From Asterochloris sp. CNOR1 (Eukaryota > Chlorophyta > Trebouxiophyceae > Trebouxiales > Trebouxiaceae), in assembly GCA_963969365.1 (NCBI GenBank), contig OZ017749.1:3968001-4032000 (forward strand): a stretch of 64,000 nt of DNA, given 5' to 3'. This document shows, in pieces, positions 1 to 10,975 of this stretch (position 1 is its first letter; each line of letters starts with the position of its first letter). Position numbers and translations under genes: made by a program. The notes beneath the pieces were generated by a model, which worked only from the letters and a program-made list of their open reading frames with translations, did not search any database and was not told the DNA's origin.

Positions 1-243
1 TGTTGTGCAAAGCCACCTGTGGCAGCGCCGTAGCCAGGACCACTGCACATGGTTGCGTCTTTGTGACTCAAGGCTGTGCAGCAGGGTGTGCCAGTCTGCA
101 ATTCATCACGGCAGGCGTAATGTGGCCTGTACCTGTGCAGAGCACTGTGGGGTTGCTTCCTGCAGGCTGGAGCTGTCAAGCAGCAGGTTTGCAGCTTTCT
201 TGGCTGCAGCCACGACTCCCCAGACCCCCATCACTTAACTCGG

Positions 244-285
244 CCTGCAGGTCAAACTTGGCTATATCCTTGCCCTGCTGTGAGT
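244..285 (+). repeat. Degenerate copy of a nucleoporin exon start
   Basis: The acceptor-plus-exon-start sequence at 391-425 (ctgcag, then an AT-richer stretch, then cgccctgctgtgag) has a weaker copy here, ending ccctgctgtgag, about 150 bp upstream. It fits the echo pattern of this window but the match is short. Confidence 0.4.
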
Positions 286-396
286 GCTGGTTTAGCCTCC
301 AGTGGCTGTTTGGAATCTCACCACAAGCCTCTCACTGGCAGATCTGCAAGGTCCCGAAGAGATCCCATGCCTGCCGTTCTGCTGGTGTGACTGCAG

Positions 397-3300
397 GACC
401 CCAATTTCCTCGCCCTGCTGTGAGGCAGCGTCGGCCACGGACGGCCGCCTTCTATGACACTGTTGGGGGCGGCCTGAATGAGGGTGAGTTTGGCTGCCTA
501 ACGTACGTCTCAAGTCACTGTCCGCTGTGGGCAGAGACCAGGTGTGTGAGCGCTCTGCATTGCCAAGACAGGTTGTGGGGTGGCAACCCCGTGCCTCTAT
601 TTGAGGGCGCTGACAGGAGTGCTTACCACCACTGGCCGCCACCACTGGCCACCACCACCACCACCACTACCACCACTCGCTCTGCTTTGCTGCTCAGCCT
701 CTGGCCTGAGCCCAGGCTTTATCCTGGCTCCTGCTTGGCCCTCATTGCCAGCAATGGCCTGGACTTAGGTCCAGTGTGAGGGTCAGTGGGAGTTGCCCGC
801 GCCTGATGGTTGTCTATCCCACCGGGCTTGCTAGATACATGTTGGGGGTGCACCCCAGAATTCAGTTGATAGACAGGTGTCTTCTTAAGTGTACCTTGGC
901 GAGGCCTGCAGGTTCAACAGCTTCAGGACTGACGACAACAAGCTGCATGCCACGTCAGACTGGCCCATGTCTCCAGCGTCAGCGATCTGTCTGTGCTGAC
1001 TCTTGCCCTTGACGTCCTGTGCAAAACAGCTTCAGCTGCAGGGGCAGACTTGTGCTATTGTGCTGCTGCAGATGATGAGGACTTTGACAGGCTTGCTGCC
1101 AACACGAGGAGAGTGCGCCAGAGGTGGCTGTACGCATGTGAGTTTGCTTCATCTTCGTTTCTGCACTGCCATCAACCCCAGCCACCCCTGGGATCATCAA
1201 ACAGCCTGCTGCCCTCAACAGCTGCCACGCCTGGTTGATCACACTGACTGCCTTTCCCTGGTGTGCTTTTGATGTGATTACACGCCCCATGACTCCTCAC
1301 CAAATTTCCACCGAGATCGTGTTGCTTTTGTTCCACCATGCAGCAGATTGTTTGCTTGCTTGTTTCTGCGCACAGCTGCCTCCAGCGGCAGCATGTCTCA
1401 TTGAGAGTTCCTGTGGCCTGCAGTGGTGCCTGTGCCATCCAAGGGAGGGCCAGCACAGCTGGGGCCGCCAACACAGGTCCTGCCTCCTGTGGCCGAGGAG
1501 CCTGGCCCCTCCGGCAGCCTGGGCGGTACCCAAGGTCAGTCAGTCAATGCGTTGAGTATGCTGAGGCGTGCATGCCAGTGCACAGTGTGTGCACAACAGT
1601 GAATTGCGCAACTGTAGAATGGCCACATTTTTGGCTGCCAGTGGGCCATGCCAAGCTGACATGTTGCTCGGGGCAGCCGGGGCGGTCCTCAAGGTCAGGG
1701 CAAGGCCCCATACAACACGTGCAACGGTGGCAAAGGGTGTTCGTCCTGCCGGTGACAGAGACCTTATTTCAAGCTGGATGGTGCTCGCGGGCAGTGCTGT
1801 CTTAAAAAGCTACTTGTACTTTCAGCGCACTGGAAGACCCACCTGGGGCAGGACCATAGGCAGTGCTGCTCTCAGTGCTGCGAGCCGGCAGTGGACAAGA
1901 CTCCATGCCTGTGTACACCGTTCCAGCCTGCCCTCGCTTTATTCACAGCGGCGCTGGGCTGGCTAGCTGCTGTCACTGATGTGGTCCCTCCCACAGCGGC
2001 GCCGGTCTGGCATGAGCGGCTGCCGTCACTAACTGTCATTTATGCCCCTGCTGCAGCTGACCCCTCAAATGCGCGGCCAGGCAGCAGCATGGCTCCCAGC
2101 ACCATCACATCTGGCCAGGGGCCGGCAGGCGCTGTTGACAAGGGCAAGGGGCCCACAGGCAGCACCTTCTCATCAGCTGGGCCTCCAGGTGGGTGGGATG
2201 TCTTGCTGACACTGTGTCCGTGCCAAAGTTTTCATACGTCGCTAGTCTGCCTTGAGTGCTCTGCATCTATCAGGGTCGCCTTGTACCAGGCTGCTCATCG
2301 GTCACTGCTGCGCTCAATGCAAGGGGGGCCATCTACTTCACAGCCTTCTGGCCTCGAGCATGACCCTCCTGCTGCAGGCTCTGCTCCAGCACCTGGCGCC
2401 CCGGAGCTGTCCCCGCCAGCCACCACTGCCGCCACCCATGGCCCATCTGCACCGGGGGCCGTGCCCTCGGCAGCTGCCGGCAGTGCCCCACCCTCCCAGC
2501 CGTCCCCTGGTCTCTTTGGACCCTCTCCTGGCACCACCACTTCTCTCACCGGCATGGCTCCTGCCAGCACACCCGCCTTCAGCTTCGGCGGCCCTGAACC
2601 AGCCTCAGGCACCACCACTGCCGCCACTGCCGGCGGGGCTGCAGCCAGCGCGTCCGTCTTCAGCTTTGGCGCCCCGGCGCCGGCCCCTACCTCAGGCGTG
2701 GCTGCGCCCGCTGCTGAAACAGCCGCAGCTTCCAGCGCAGGGGCCACAGCTGTGGCCCCAGCCAGCAGCCCCGTCCTGTTTGGATCCCCTATCAAGAAGG
2801 AGGAGCCCAAGCAGTCTGCAGGCGGCTTCACTTTTGGAGGGGCCAGCAGCGCGGCGCAGGCGGGGCCCCCCAAGGTCGAGCAGCCGGCGGCTTCTGGAGC
2901 AGGGTTCTCGTTTGGGTCAGGCGCGGGCGCGCCGCAGGCCTCTGCGCCAGTCCCCGTGTTTGGAGCCGCCTCTGGAGGCTCAACCGGTGGCAGTGCCGCT
3001 GCGCCGTCTTCTGCGCCAGCCTTCAGCTTTGGGGGTGCCCCTTCAGGTGAGGCAAAATTCGCCTGGCCAGAAACTAGATGTTGCAACAAGCATGGCATGC
3101 TGTGCACTCCTGGAGAGGCCCGTCCCTAAAAGCTTGTCCCGCTGAGCGCGCATGCTGCTTTCTCAGCATGCGCTGGCTTCAAAGCAAGCGTGAGGTGTCT
3201 TGGGGGCTAATCTGAGCTGTGTGGCAGGCCTGCCCCAAGGATGGGCTTCACTGCTGCATTGCGCAGCCATGACCCCTGCCTCGCTTCCTGCAGGTACAGC

Positions 3301-6300
3301 ACCCAGCAGTGCACCGAGCGCTGCAGCAGCGGCCTCGGCCCCCGCATTCAGCTTTGGAGGCCCCAGCTCGGCAGCTGCAACTGCCCCAGCGGCAGCCTTC
3401 ACGTTTGGCTCCACTGCCGCGGCTGCCGGCAGCGGCCTCAGCAGCGCGGCTGCCCCCAGCTTCACCTTTGGGGGTGGTGCCAGCGCTGCTGCACCCGCCG
3501 CGGGCGCCGCCCCGACCTTCTCCTTTGGAGCCAGCTCCGGCGCTGCCCCTGCAGCCAGCGTCCCCACCTTTTCCTTTGGGGCCAGCTCAGCGGCAGCCGT
3601 TCCCGGCTCAACGCCTGCATCTGGATTTGGGGGGACCCCAGCGTCGGGCGCCGCAACCTCAGCCCCTTTTTTCAGCCCAGGGACTGGCTCTGTAGCCGGC
3701 GGGGCAGGCTCGGCACCTGCCTTCACATTTGGGGCGCCACCAGCGGCAGCGCCTGCATCGGCTGCGGCGCCTGCCTTCGGTGCAGGGCCGGGGGGTACCT
3801 CGGGACAGCCAGGGGCGGGGAGCTCTGCACCCACATTCAGCTTTGGAGGCGGGGCGGCAATGACTGGCTTTAGTGGGCAGACCTCTGCCCGTGAGTTAGG
3901 CTGGCTGCTCACCCTTGGCTCCTGTGCATTCTGCTTGTGCTCGCTGCCCACCTGCTGCTCAGTCGTAGTGTTAATGCCTCTGTGGGGAACAAGTACAGGG
4001 TGAACACTCACTGACTCGCCCTGGGTCAGGCAATGTCTCACCAGGTCTGCGCTGCTTGCTGCCTGAGCTGCTGCCAATGTCGAGTGCATGTAGCTGCGTC
4101 TGTGGCAATCCTTTTCTTCCTGTGTCGCAGCAGCTGCTGACTCTGCCCTCAGCATAGGCTGTCAGTGCCACGTGTTGAACCTCAGTTGCTGGGTTCTGTG
4201 GATACAAATGCTGGAGTCTGGGGCTGGGACAGGAACCCATCAGCAGTCCCCCGTATGGGTACTCTCTGGCGGACTCATCAGGGTTGCGCTGCCTGTCTTT
4301 CCAGCAAAGCGTGCCCTAGTCAGTGGGGAAAGAAACTCTTTTGCCTGACAAGTGCCCCCTGTCCCTGCAGCGGCCTCAGCGCCCAGCTTCGCATTTGGGG
4401 GCCCTGCAGCGTTCCAGGCGCGAGGCGGCTCCGCACCCTCCACAGGGTTCACCTTCGGGGCCTCCAGTGCTGGCCCGGCCTTTGGGGCCTCAGGCAGCGC
4501 GGCAGCCTTTGGGTCCAGCTCAGCGGGTCCAGCGTTTGGGGCCTCAGGCTCGGTGCCTGGGTTTGGAGCGAGCACAGCAGCGCCGGCTTTTGGGGCCTCA
4601 GGCTCGCTGCCTGGCTTTGGGGCAAGCGCAGCGGCTCCAGCCTTTGGGGCCGCGGGGTCCGTGCCTGGATTTGGGGCAAGCGCAGCGGCTCCAGCATTTG
4701 GGGCTGGGGGTTCGGCGCCTGGCTATGGTGGTGGCTCTGGCCCTACATTTGGCACAACAGGTGGGGTTTCCATGCGGCAGAGGAGGCTGAGCATGAAACT
4801 GCTACCTCAGGTGCTGAGCGTCAATGGGCAAGCTGTGTGACAAGCAACTTGAGATACCTGCTGTAGCACTACTTGCCTTCGATTTGGCAGCAAACAGTGT
4901 TGCAAGCAAAATGCCTGGACTGATGCTCATGTCTTGCTGCTCTGGTCAAGGCTGCCTCAACTTCAGACACACGATACTGACAGGTGCCCCTGCGCTTGCA
5001 GTTGCCCCATACAAGATGTATACAGACACAATCAAAGCGATATCTGATTGTTGTCAAGAGGACTATGTGTATGTGCTGTTTCTGCAGGTGCACCTCCTGC
5101 CAGCGGCAGCTTTCCATTTGGACAGTCCCAGCCCACACAGAGCGCCCCCGCCTTTGGAGCGCAGCCCGGCGGGCAGAGCGGGCCCAGCTTTGGAGGTGGG
5201 CAGAAGGAGTTGCTTCTGGATGTGCAATAAAGTTGCCCTGATGAACAAAGATCGCTGTTTCGAGACCCTGTAGCTGTTGAGGTGCATTGCAAGGGAGTTT
5301 TCTAATCAGAGCCAGGCAAGCACCCGTGCAGGGCACCTGGGAGGCAGCTGGGGTTGCTAGTGAGCCTTGTCACAAGGCCTGACTGAGCCCTCTCTGGGCC
5401 ATGAGGCAGTGCAAGTGAAAGCTTGTCCCAAGGCCTGGCTGAGCCCTCTCTGGGCCATGAGGCAGCTACAAGTGAAAGCCTGCCACAAGGCATGGCTGAG
5501 TCCTCTCTGAGCTGAACGCTCTCTGAGCTAACCGGTCAGCACACAGGCTGCAGCACAGCTGTCAAGGATGAGACATCTGGGCTGTGTTTATTGGGGAGGT
5601 ATCTGCTGCAGTCATCGGCTCCTAGCTGGAACCATGGCCCTTGGGTGTGAAGATGCAGGCTGCTGCTGGACCAGACTGTTTCATTCCTGTTGTGCGCTTT
5701 GCTGTGCTGGTGCTGATGCAGGCGCCATGCTTACTGGGCAGCAGCAGCCATGTGGGACCTGACTCTGCTTGGGACCTTGTAATGGTCTTGAGCGCCTTCC
5801 GGACAGCAGCAGCCGTGAAGGACCTGACTCTGCACACTCTGGTGGTCCTGAGCTTTGCTGTGCTGGTGCAGGCGCCGCGCCTTTTGGGCAGCAGCAGGCT
5901 GGGCCTGGCGCGGGAGCCCCATTCGCTTTTGGCGCAGCCCCCGCACAGACCGCACCTGCCTTCAACTTTGGGGCACAAGGTTGGTCGTGCCTGCTGGATT
6001 CTGTGCTGTTTGTCTGGCCCTTAATCTGGCGCCTTAGCCAACGAGCACCTCAGAGTTCAGGGTTTCATCTCTAAGCCCACCCTCCCTGCCCAGCTGGCCT
6101 TCTCTGGGTTGTGCTGCTTGACGCTCAGGCACCATTGAGCTGGGACAACCTGCTTCTGCCCTGTCGCTGCTGCCTCCTGCTCCATCAAGGCTCCTGCTGG
6201 AACTGTGAAGCTCTTTCTTTCAGTGGCGGAGAGTGGTCCAGCATATTGTCCTGCATGTCATGCCTGTCTTGCATAGTCTGCTGCCGGCCGTCAAGCAGGC

Positions 6301-7371
6301 CCTTGCGGGTCTCAGCAGCAAGCAGATGATTGCCCAGAACGCTGAAATGTGGCACACGTCGCAGCATGACACCCCAGATCCAGCAATGACACCATGCCCC
6401 TCCCCTGAAAGTGTCTTGGTCTGCATGCAGGAGGTGCTCAGCCTGGAGCCCAGGCTGCTGGAGCGTTTGGGGCTGCACCAGCAGGTGGGCTGCCCTTGCA
6501 GCTGTTGCAGCTCACGCACTGGCTGTACATGACAGCAGCTTGACACCACAGCAGGCTGCCAGAAGACGTCACCTCAAAGCCCAACAGGCCTCAAAGCCCA
6601 ACAGGCTCAAGCCCTAAAGGTGTCTAGGCTTGTGCATGCCACTGCTTCGCCTTGCCCTCCCCCTGCAGCTGGCGCACAATCTTGTTGTGGGCGACTCTGA
6701 GCGCTGCAGACACCTGACCAGCAGCATTGCATGTGACCCCTCGCTGAGGGAATGCATGTCATGATCAGGACAAGGCAGCCCTGTGCAGGAGCCCTTGCAC
6801 CCCTGCTCTATGGTACCAGCAGCAGCCCCCCGCTGCCCAGCGCTCCACCACCCCTCCCCTGTTTTGCTGCAGGCGGTGGCTTCCAGTTTGGGGCGCAGCC
6901 AGGGGCCTCAGCGCCGACATTCGGGCAGCAGGTGGGCTCCTCACTGGGTCTGGTAAATGCTGGATCAGCCCATGTGTTGCATGGCCTTCCTAGGCAATGA
7001 TCAGATGTGCTGTGGGCTGTGGCAGCCCGCGGCCCCACGCTTCCCATGCTCACTGCCCAACTGTTGGCTTTGCCACATTCACTGCTCAAGGATGCGCATC
7101 CGCAGACACATCAGTTGCGTGCACTTGCTTCCAGCCGGCCACCATCGAGGGCTTTGGTGGCACCTGCTCTGCAGATCACACTGTGTCTGCAGGCTCCTGG
7201 TGGGTTCGGCAGTGCACCTGCTGGCGGCGGTGCCTTCGGCGCTCAGGCCTCTGGTCCAGCCTTTGGCCCTGGCCCTGGCCCTGCCCCAACAACAACCTGT
7301 TCACAGCTGGCAGCAACTCAACAACCGGGGCTGGGGGTCGCAGAATTGTGCGCAGAAAGAAACCCAGATAA
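397..7371 (+). CDS. FG-repeat nucleoporin (Nup153/Nup136-like), multi-exon
   Basis: A nuclear pore protein whose FG repeats would line the transport channel and bind import receptors. Coding blocks with good splice borders lie at about 397-483, 1018-1138, 1415-1531, 2057-2188, 2376-3047, 3294-3890, 4369-4760, 5089-5194, 5865-5981, 6872-6931 and 7195-7371. From 2376 onward the translation is dominated by FSFG, FTFG, PAFG and GFG units in Ala/Ser/Gly/Pro-rich spacers. The early block at 397-483 reads QRRPRTAAFYDTVGGG. The last block ends GRRIVRRKKPR-stop, like the basic C-terminus of Nup153/Nup136-type proteins. That tail is one base out of frame with the FG sequence before it; the FG frame itself runs to a stop at 7447. 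The true start was not found and may lie left of the window. FG class is clear; the exact nucleoporin is inferred from the tail. Confidence 0.8.
5365..5515 (+). repeat. 56-57 bp tandem repeat, three copies
   Basis: Three units share gagccctctctgggccatga and caagtgaaagc, with the core at 5385, 5441 and 5498. They lie in a nucleoporin intron and show no coding potential. Confidence 0.85.
5690..5770 (+). repeat. Decayed upstream copy of an FG exon start
   Basis: The sequence gctgtgctggtgctgatgca, then ggcgccatgcttactgggca, then gcagcagcc resembles the acceptor and start of the real FG exon at about 5855-5905 (gctgtgctggtgcaggcgcc, then gcgccttttgggcagcagca). The copy is about 155 bp upstream in the preceding intron. 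A shared ggacctgactctgc stretch also links the two units. Confidence 0.7.
6224..6764 (+). CDS. Non-FG exon pair lodged in a nucleoporin intron
   Basis: Two blocks in matching phase, 6224-6484 and 6669-6764, encode about 118 residues and end at a stop. The first follows a good acceptor (tttctttcag), reads WRRVVQHIVLHVMP and continues with helix-like sequence such as LLPAVKQALAGLSSKQM and EVLSLEPRLLERLGLHQQ, then has donor gtgggc. The second reads LAHNLVVGDSERCRHLTSSI and ends RECMS-stop. Neither has FG motifs, and FG exons resume at 6872. This may be an alternative 3' end, the tail of another gene that was captured, or a nested gene. I do not recognise the domain. Confidence 0.45.
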
Positions 7372-7447
7372 CCCACCACCCCCTCAACCTCGCATCTTGA
7401 AGCCTGGCCCTTGCTCTGCCGCATCCAGTGCTGCCCTGCCGCGCTGA

Positions 7448-9121
7448 CAAGATGTGAGCTTGATTGATGTTGTGCTAGTCCTTCAAAACTGCCAGTGGGC
7501 ATCAAGTGGCGAACACACCTGCCTGAAGTTTTGACGTGCTACCCATCACTACACTCGTGCACAGCCCACATCGGTGGTGGTCTGTACATGGGACTGTGAT
7601 TTCAATGGAATTTGTCTTGGGAAGAACACATGTTCTGCACATGTTGGCATTGGACTTGAACTTGATATCAATGCCTGTGCCATGTTTGTGCTACAAGCTC
7701 ACACTTTTGAAGAAAAACTGCCATTCATGAGGTACCACAGTGGCCTCCGGGACGTCTGAGGGAGGACAGACAGGACAAGACTTGACAGCTTCACCATCAG
7801 ATGGCAAGCTTAGTCAGCACCAAAGCCTTTTCGACTGCCACGCCTGCTCTGGCCGCGGCTGAACATGCAAAGCTGGCTTGTGCGCAGGTCTTCCACAGCA
7901 TACAGGCAATTTTGGAAATCAGTGCCAGTACAGCGTCAGTTTGGCAGCAAATAGCAGCACACTGACACCACAGTGTGCTTGCCAGGGGCTGCTCTCTAGA
8001 CTGCATCCTGAATGCAGTCTGCAGCACACACGACACGTGCCCTATGAGCCACCAGACTGCTGCAGTTGGTGCAGTTGCCCACCGCTCCCCAAGCTCTGCA
8101 GGGAAAGTATGGCAGCCTTGAGCCCTATGCACAGCGCTAGGGCGGCCAGGTCACCTCTTCTTTGGCATGGCCTGCATCGCTGTGCAGCGCGACATGTGAG
8201 CTTCCAGTCCCCGTGGCGGGTTATTGCTGAGCTTGAGCTCACCACTGCAGATCCAGTACATCCTAGCCAGGACCGCACAGTCCTGAAGGATGAGGACTAC
8301 TCCAGCAGCGGTATTATTCATTGAGGGCTGCTGCAAGCAGCAGCGGTAGTAAAGTTTGTTGCTGGCCTGAGCAAAGAGAGGCATGCTGGCAACACCATGG
8401 CCCACAGCCATGCAGCAAATGCAGGCTGGCCAGCTGTCAGTCACTTTGTCAGGCTGCTTGATCCGTATGTCAACGCTGCCACAGCAGACCAGGATGCAGC
8501 CAGCACAGGCCAAAGACACCTTGGTGGCAGGCTAGACAAGCATCAGTGACAAGTTACCAGATGTCATGGGAGCAGGGTCCTCATGAATTTGGGTGGGGTC
8601 AATGGGCTGTGCATGAAGCTGGGTCTCAGGCCCACAGCTGTGGTCCTGCCCTCCTCAATAGTGTTCAGACTGAAGCAACTGAAGCATGCTCAAGACCACT
8701 CACCCACTCTGGAGGTAGCAGGTTCCAGCTGTGCTGCACACACTGTCACCACTCCCAGCTGCAGATATTGTGGTTCCAGCTCGCTATTGCTTTCAGCCAC
8801 AGAGATCAAGCCCCAGCACTGCTGCTGTGCAGCGCATGCCCATTCAACCCTTCTTGGCAGCCAGGAGGTTCCTGTGCGTGGTGGGCCTGACAGGCTTGGC
8901 AGGGTCATCCCATGGCAGCAGCTGCGCTGCTTGGTTGAGCAAGCATGGCAGGACGTCCTGCCTTAGATGCAGCAGAAAGTGCGACCAGCGCTTTCCTGCC
9001 CAGCAGTAAATATTCCTTTGCAGCCATGGCACTCCAGCTTTGACCTTCTGTATTACCCTGACAGGACGGGGGAGACAACATGAAGTGATCATGTTCTCCA
9101 TCAGCCTCAAGGCACTGGCAA
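7448..9121. other. Stretch with no firm gene before the assembly gap
   Basis: No open frame here has both coding-like composition and matching splice phases. A 54-codon frame from 7801 (begins MASLVSTKAFSTATPALAAA) and minus-strand frames at 8151-8519 and about 8900-9026 look weakly protein-like. They may be pieces of an unrecognised gene interrupted by the gap. Confidence 0.5.
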
Positions 9122-9321
9122 NNNNNNNNNNNNNNNNNNNNNNNNNNNNNNNNNNNNNNNNNNNNNNNNNNNNNNNNNNNNNNNNNNNNNNNNNNNNNNN
9201 NNNNNNNNNNNNNNNNNNNNNNNNNNNNNNNNNNNNNNNNNNNNNNNNNNNNNNNNNNNNNNNNNNNNNNNNNNNNNNNNNNNNNNNNNNNNNNNNNNNN
9301 NNNNNNNNNNNNNNNNNNNNN
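9122..9321. other. Assembly gap, 200 N
   Basis: A run of exactly 200 unknown bases. The size is probably a placeholder. The RING-finger segment begins directly at its right edge, so its 5' exons may be missing. Confidence 0.98.
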
Positions 9322-10543
9322 AGGCACCTGTGCCAGACAAGGACACCTGCAACATCTGCCTGGACACTTTGGGAAGCATGGCGGCCCTCACAGCCTGAAC
9401 TGTGGTAAGAAAAGCACCTGATGAACACTGGGGTCACATCTTTTGGCGCTGCAGTGCCACGGCACCCCTGCACAGGATGCAGTCACTTTGTAAGCCCAGC
9501 TCAGGTGGGGCGCGGCGGCGTACCTGGAGTTGCCATGCGGCTGCTTGGAGCACTGCAGTGCACACTCACCCCAGCTGGGTGGGGAAGGACAGCAGCTGCA
9601 ATGCCGCTATCTCAAAGTAAGCAGATCTGCCTGGTGCACATTCAGCTGACCAGCAGCGCTAGCAGCGCTGCCACCGCTTACGCACATCTCTTTTTCAATG
9701 AAATGCGGCCCTGTTCGAGGGTGGCTGACCTGTGGGGGTCATCAGCAGCCTTGCCGCTGTGCAGCACTCAGCCACAGAGCATGGTTGGAAGGAGGACAGG
9801 TGTCCTGGAGTCTCCGCCCCTAAAGGATTGGGCCTCAGCATGTCCCTTGCCTCATGTGGACTTGCTGTGCAGCCCACATGCACCAGCACCAGGCACTGGC
9901 CTTCTGGGCGCCCATCATCACGTTTTGGTGGTGCCGCTGCTCTGCCTCGGCAATGGACAGCACGCCCTGCCTAGCCCTGGCTGAATTTGCACGACTTGGG
10001 CTGCCCCACAGCAGCAGCTCTGCAACAACTCGATGCCCTCACAATACCCACTTTGGCACCGTGTCCAGCCAACACTGCATCTTTTCAACTACCAGTGGCC
10101 GTAGCCTTTGTGTGCTGGTGTGCAGCTGTTAAGCCTGACCCAGGACAGGCTTCTCGCAGAGCTCTGTCTGTGAGGCATGCGGCCCCTTGAAGCCGCACAC
10201 AACATGTTGCCTGCAGGTGCCGTTGGTGCAGCACAGCTTCATGTTGCATGTGCTCAAAGGGTGAGTCAGGTGCCTCCCTCTGTGAAGGGCACTCTCAACT
10301 GCTGCTGCCTGTGCAGGCCACGCCCTGCCCACGCCACCCTTCAGCTCACCCAGCACAGCTGCAGACTGTGTGAGCCCCAATACAGGTACTGGCTGCTGCG
10401 CACGGCACGAGTTCTGCACCTCCTGCGTCCGGTAGGGTGGCAGCAGCGCTCCACGCGGTGCCCCGTCTGCCGCGCAGACCAGGGCATCATCGTCCGTCGC
10501 TCTGGGGCTGGGCCGCGGGATGCCGGCAGTCACATGCCATCAG
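9322..10543 (+). CDS. RING-finger protein segment, 5' end in gap, frame broken
   Basis: RING fingers of the C3HC4 type bind two zinc ions and usually mark E3 ubiquitin ligases. Right after the gap, frame 1 reads DKDTCNICLDTLGSMAALTA. A second block from about 10386 reads GCCARHEFCTSCVR, and then, in a shifted frame, RSTRCPVCRADQGIIVRRS up to a donor at 10543. Together these give CxxC, HxxC, CxxC and CPxC in RING order. Each block contains a one-base frame change: at about 9390, where the sequence runs into a stop just before LNCG, and at about 10434. Both could be assembly indels or real decay. No substrate-binding domain was recognised. It may be joined to the RING segment at 12.5 kb. Confidence 0.6.
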
Positions 10544-10975
10544 GTGAGCCTCTTCACTCTCATTTCTGGTGCATGCAGCTTGCCCCAGAGTCCCGGCGGT
10601 GTGGTAGGGGCAGTCACTGGCTGTCGGGTGAGTCTCTCCACTCTCCCTCCTCTGCTGTATGAAGCTTGATGCGGAGTTGACACAAGGATCTGCTGGGGGC
10701 AGTCACACATGATCAGGGGAGTCTCTCCACTCCCACCTCTGCTGCATGAAGCTTGACGCGGAGTTGACAAGGATCTGCTGAGGGCAGTCACACGCGTTCA
10801 GGTGTGCCTCTCCACTCCCCCCTCTGCTGCATGCAGTCATCGCTAAAGGTGCAGGGGTCTCATCACGGCAGCCACATGTAGTGGGAATGAGCCTCTTTGC
10901 TCCCCCTTTCTGCTGCATGCTGCTTGCCCCAGAGTTGCTTAGGACAGTCACATGCCTTCAGGTCAGCCTCTTCCC
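10525..10975 (+). repeat. Array of exon-end plus donor copies after RING exon
   Basis: The real exon end and donor, ggcagtcacatgccatcag then gtgagcctct (10525-10553), recur as degraded copies at about 10607, 10697, 10783, 10867 and 10953, spaced roughly 80-90 bp. Each unit also holds a pyrimidine-rich stretch and ctgctgcatgcag, so each carries donor-like and acceptor-like signals. Copies at 10783 and 10953 keep ttcag followed by a gt dinucleotide. Confidence 0.85.

Noticed and set aside
2295-4155. Long minus-strand open frames (270 and 330 residues) opposite the FG exons
   Set aside because: They are antisense shadows of GC-rich FG repeats: Pro/Ala/Gly-rich, with no splice structure or domain.
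7801-7965. A 54-codon frame from ATG at 7801
   Set aside because: No splice partner, no family and no nearby promoter evidence; kept only as a remark.
8844-9473. Open frames spanning the N run
   Set aside because: The frame is open only because N cannot encode a stop.
10525-10975. CRISPR-like spacing of repeats
   Set aside because: The units are degenerate, derive from the adjacent exon edge, and lie in a eukaryotic intron with no cas gene.
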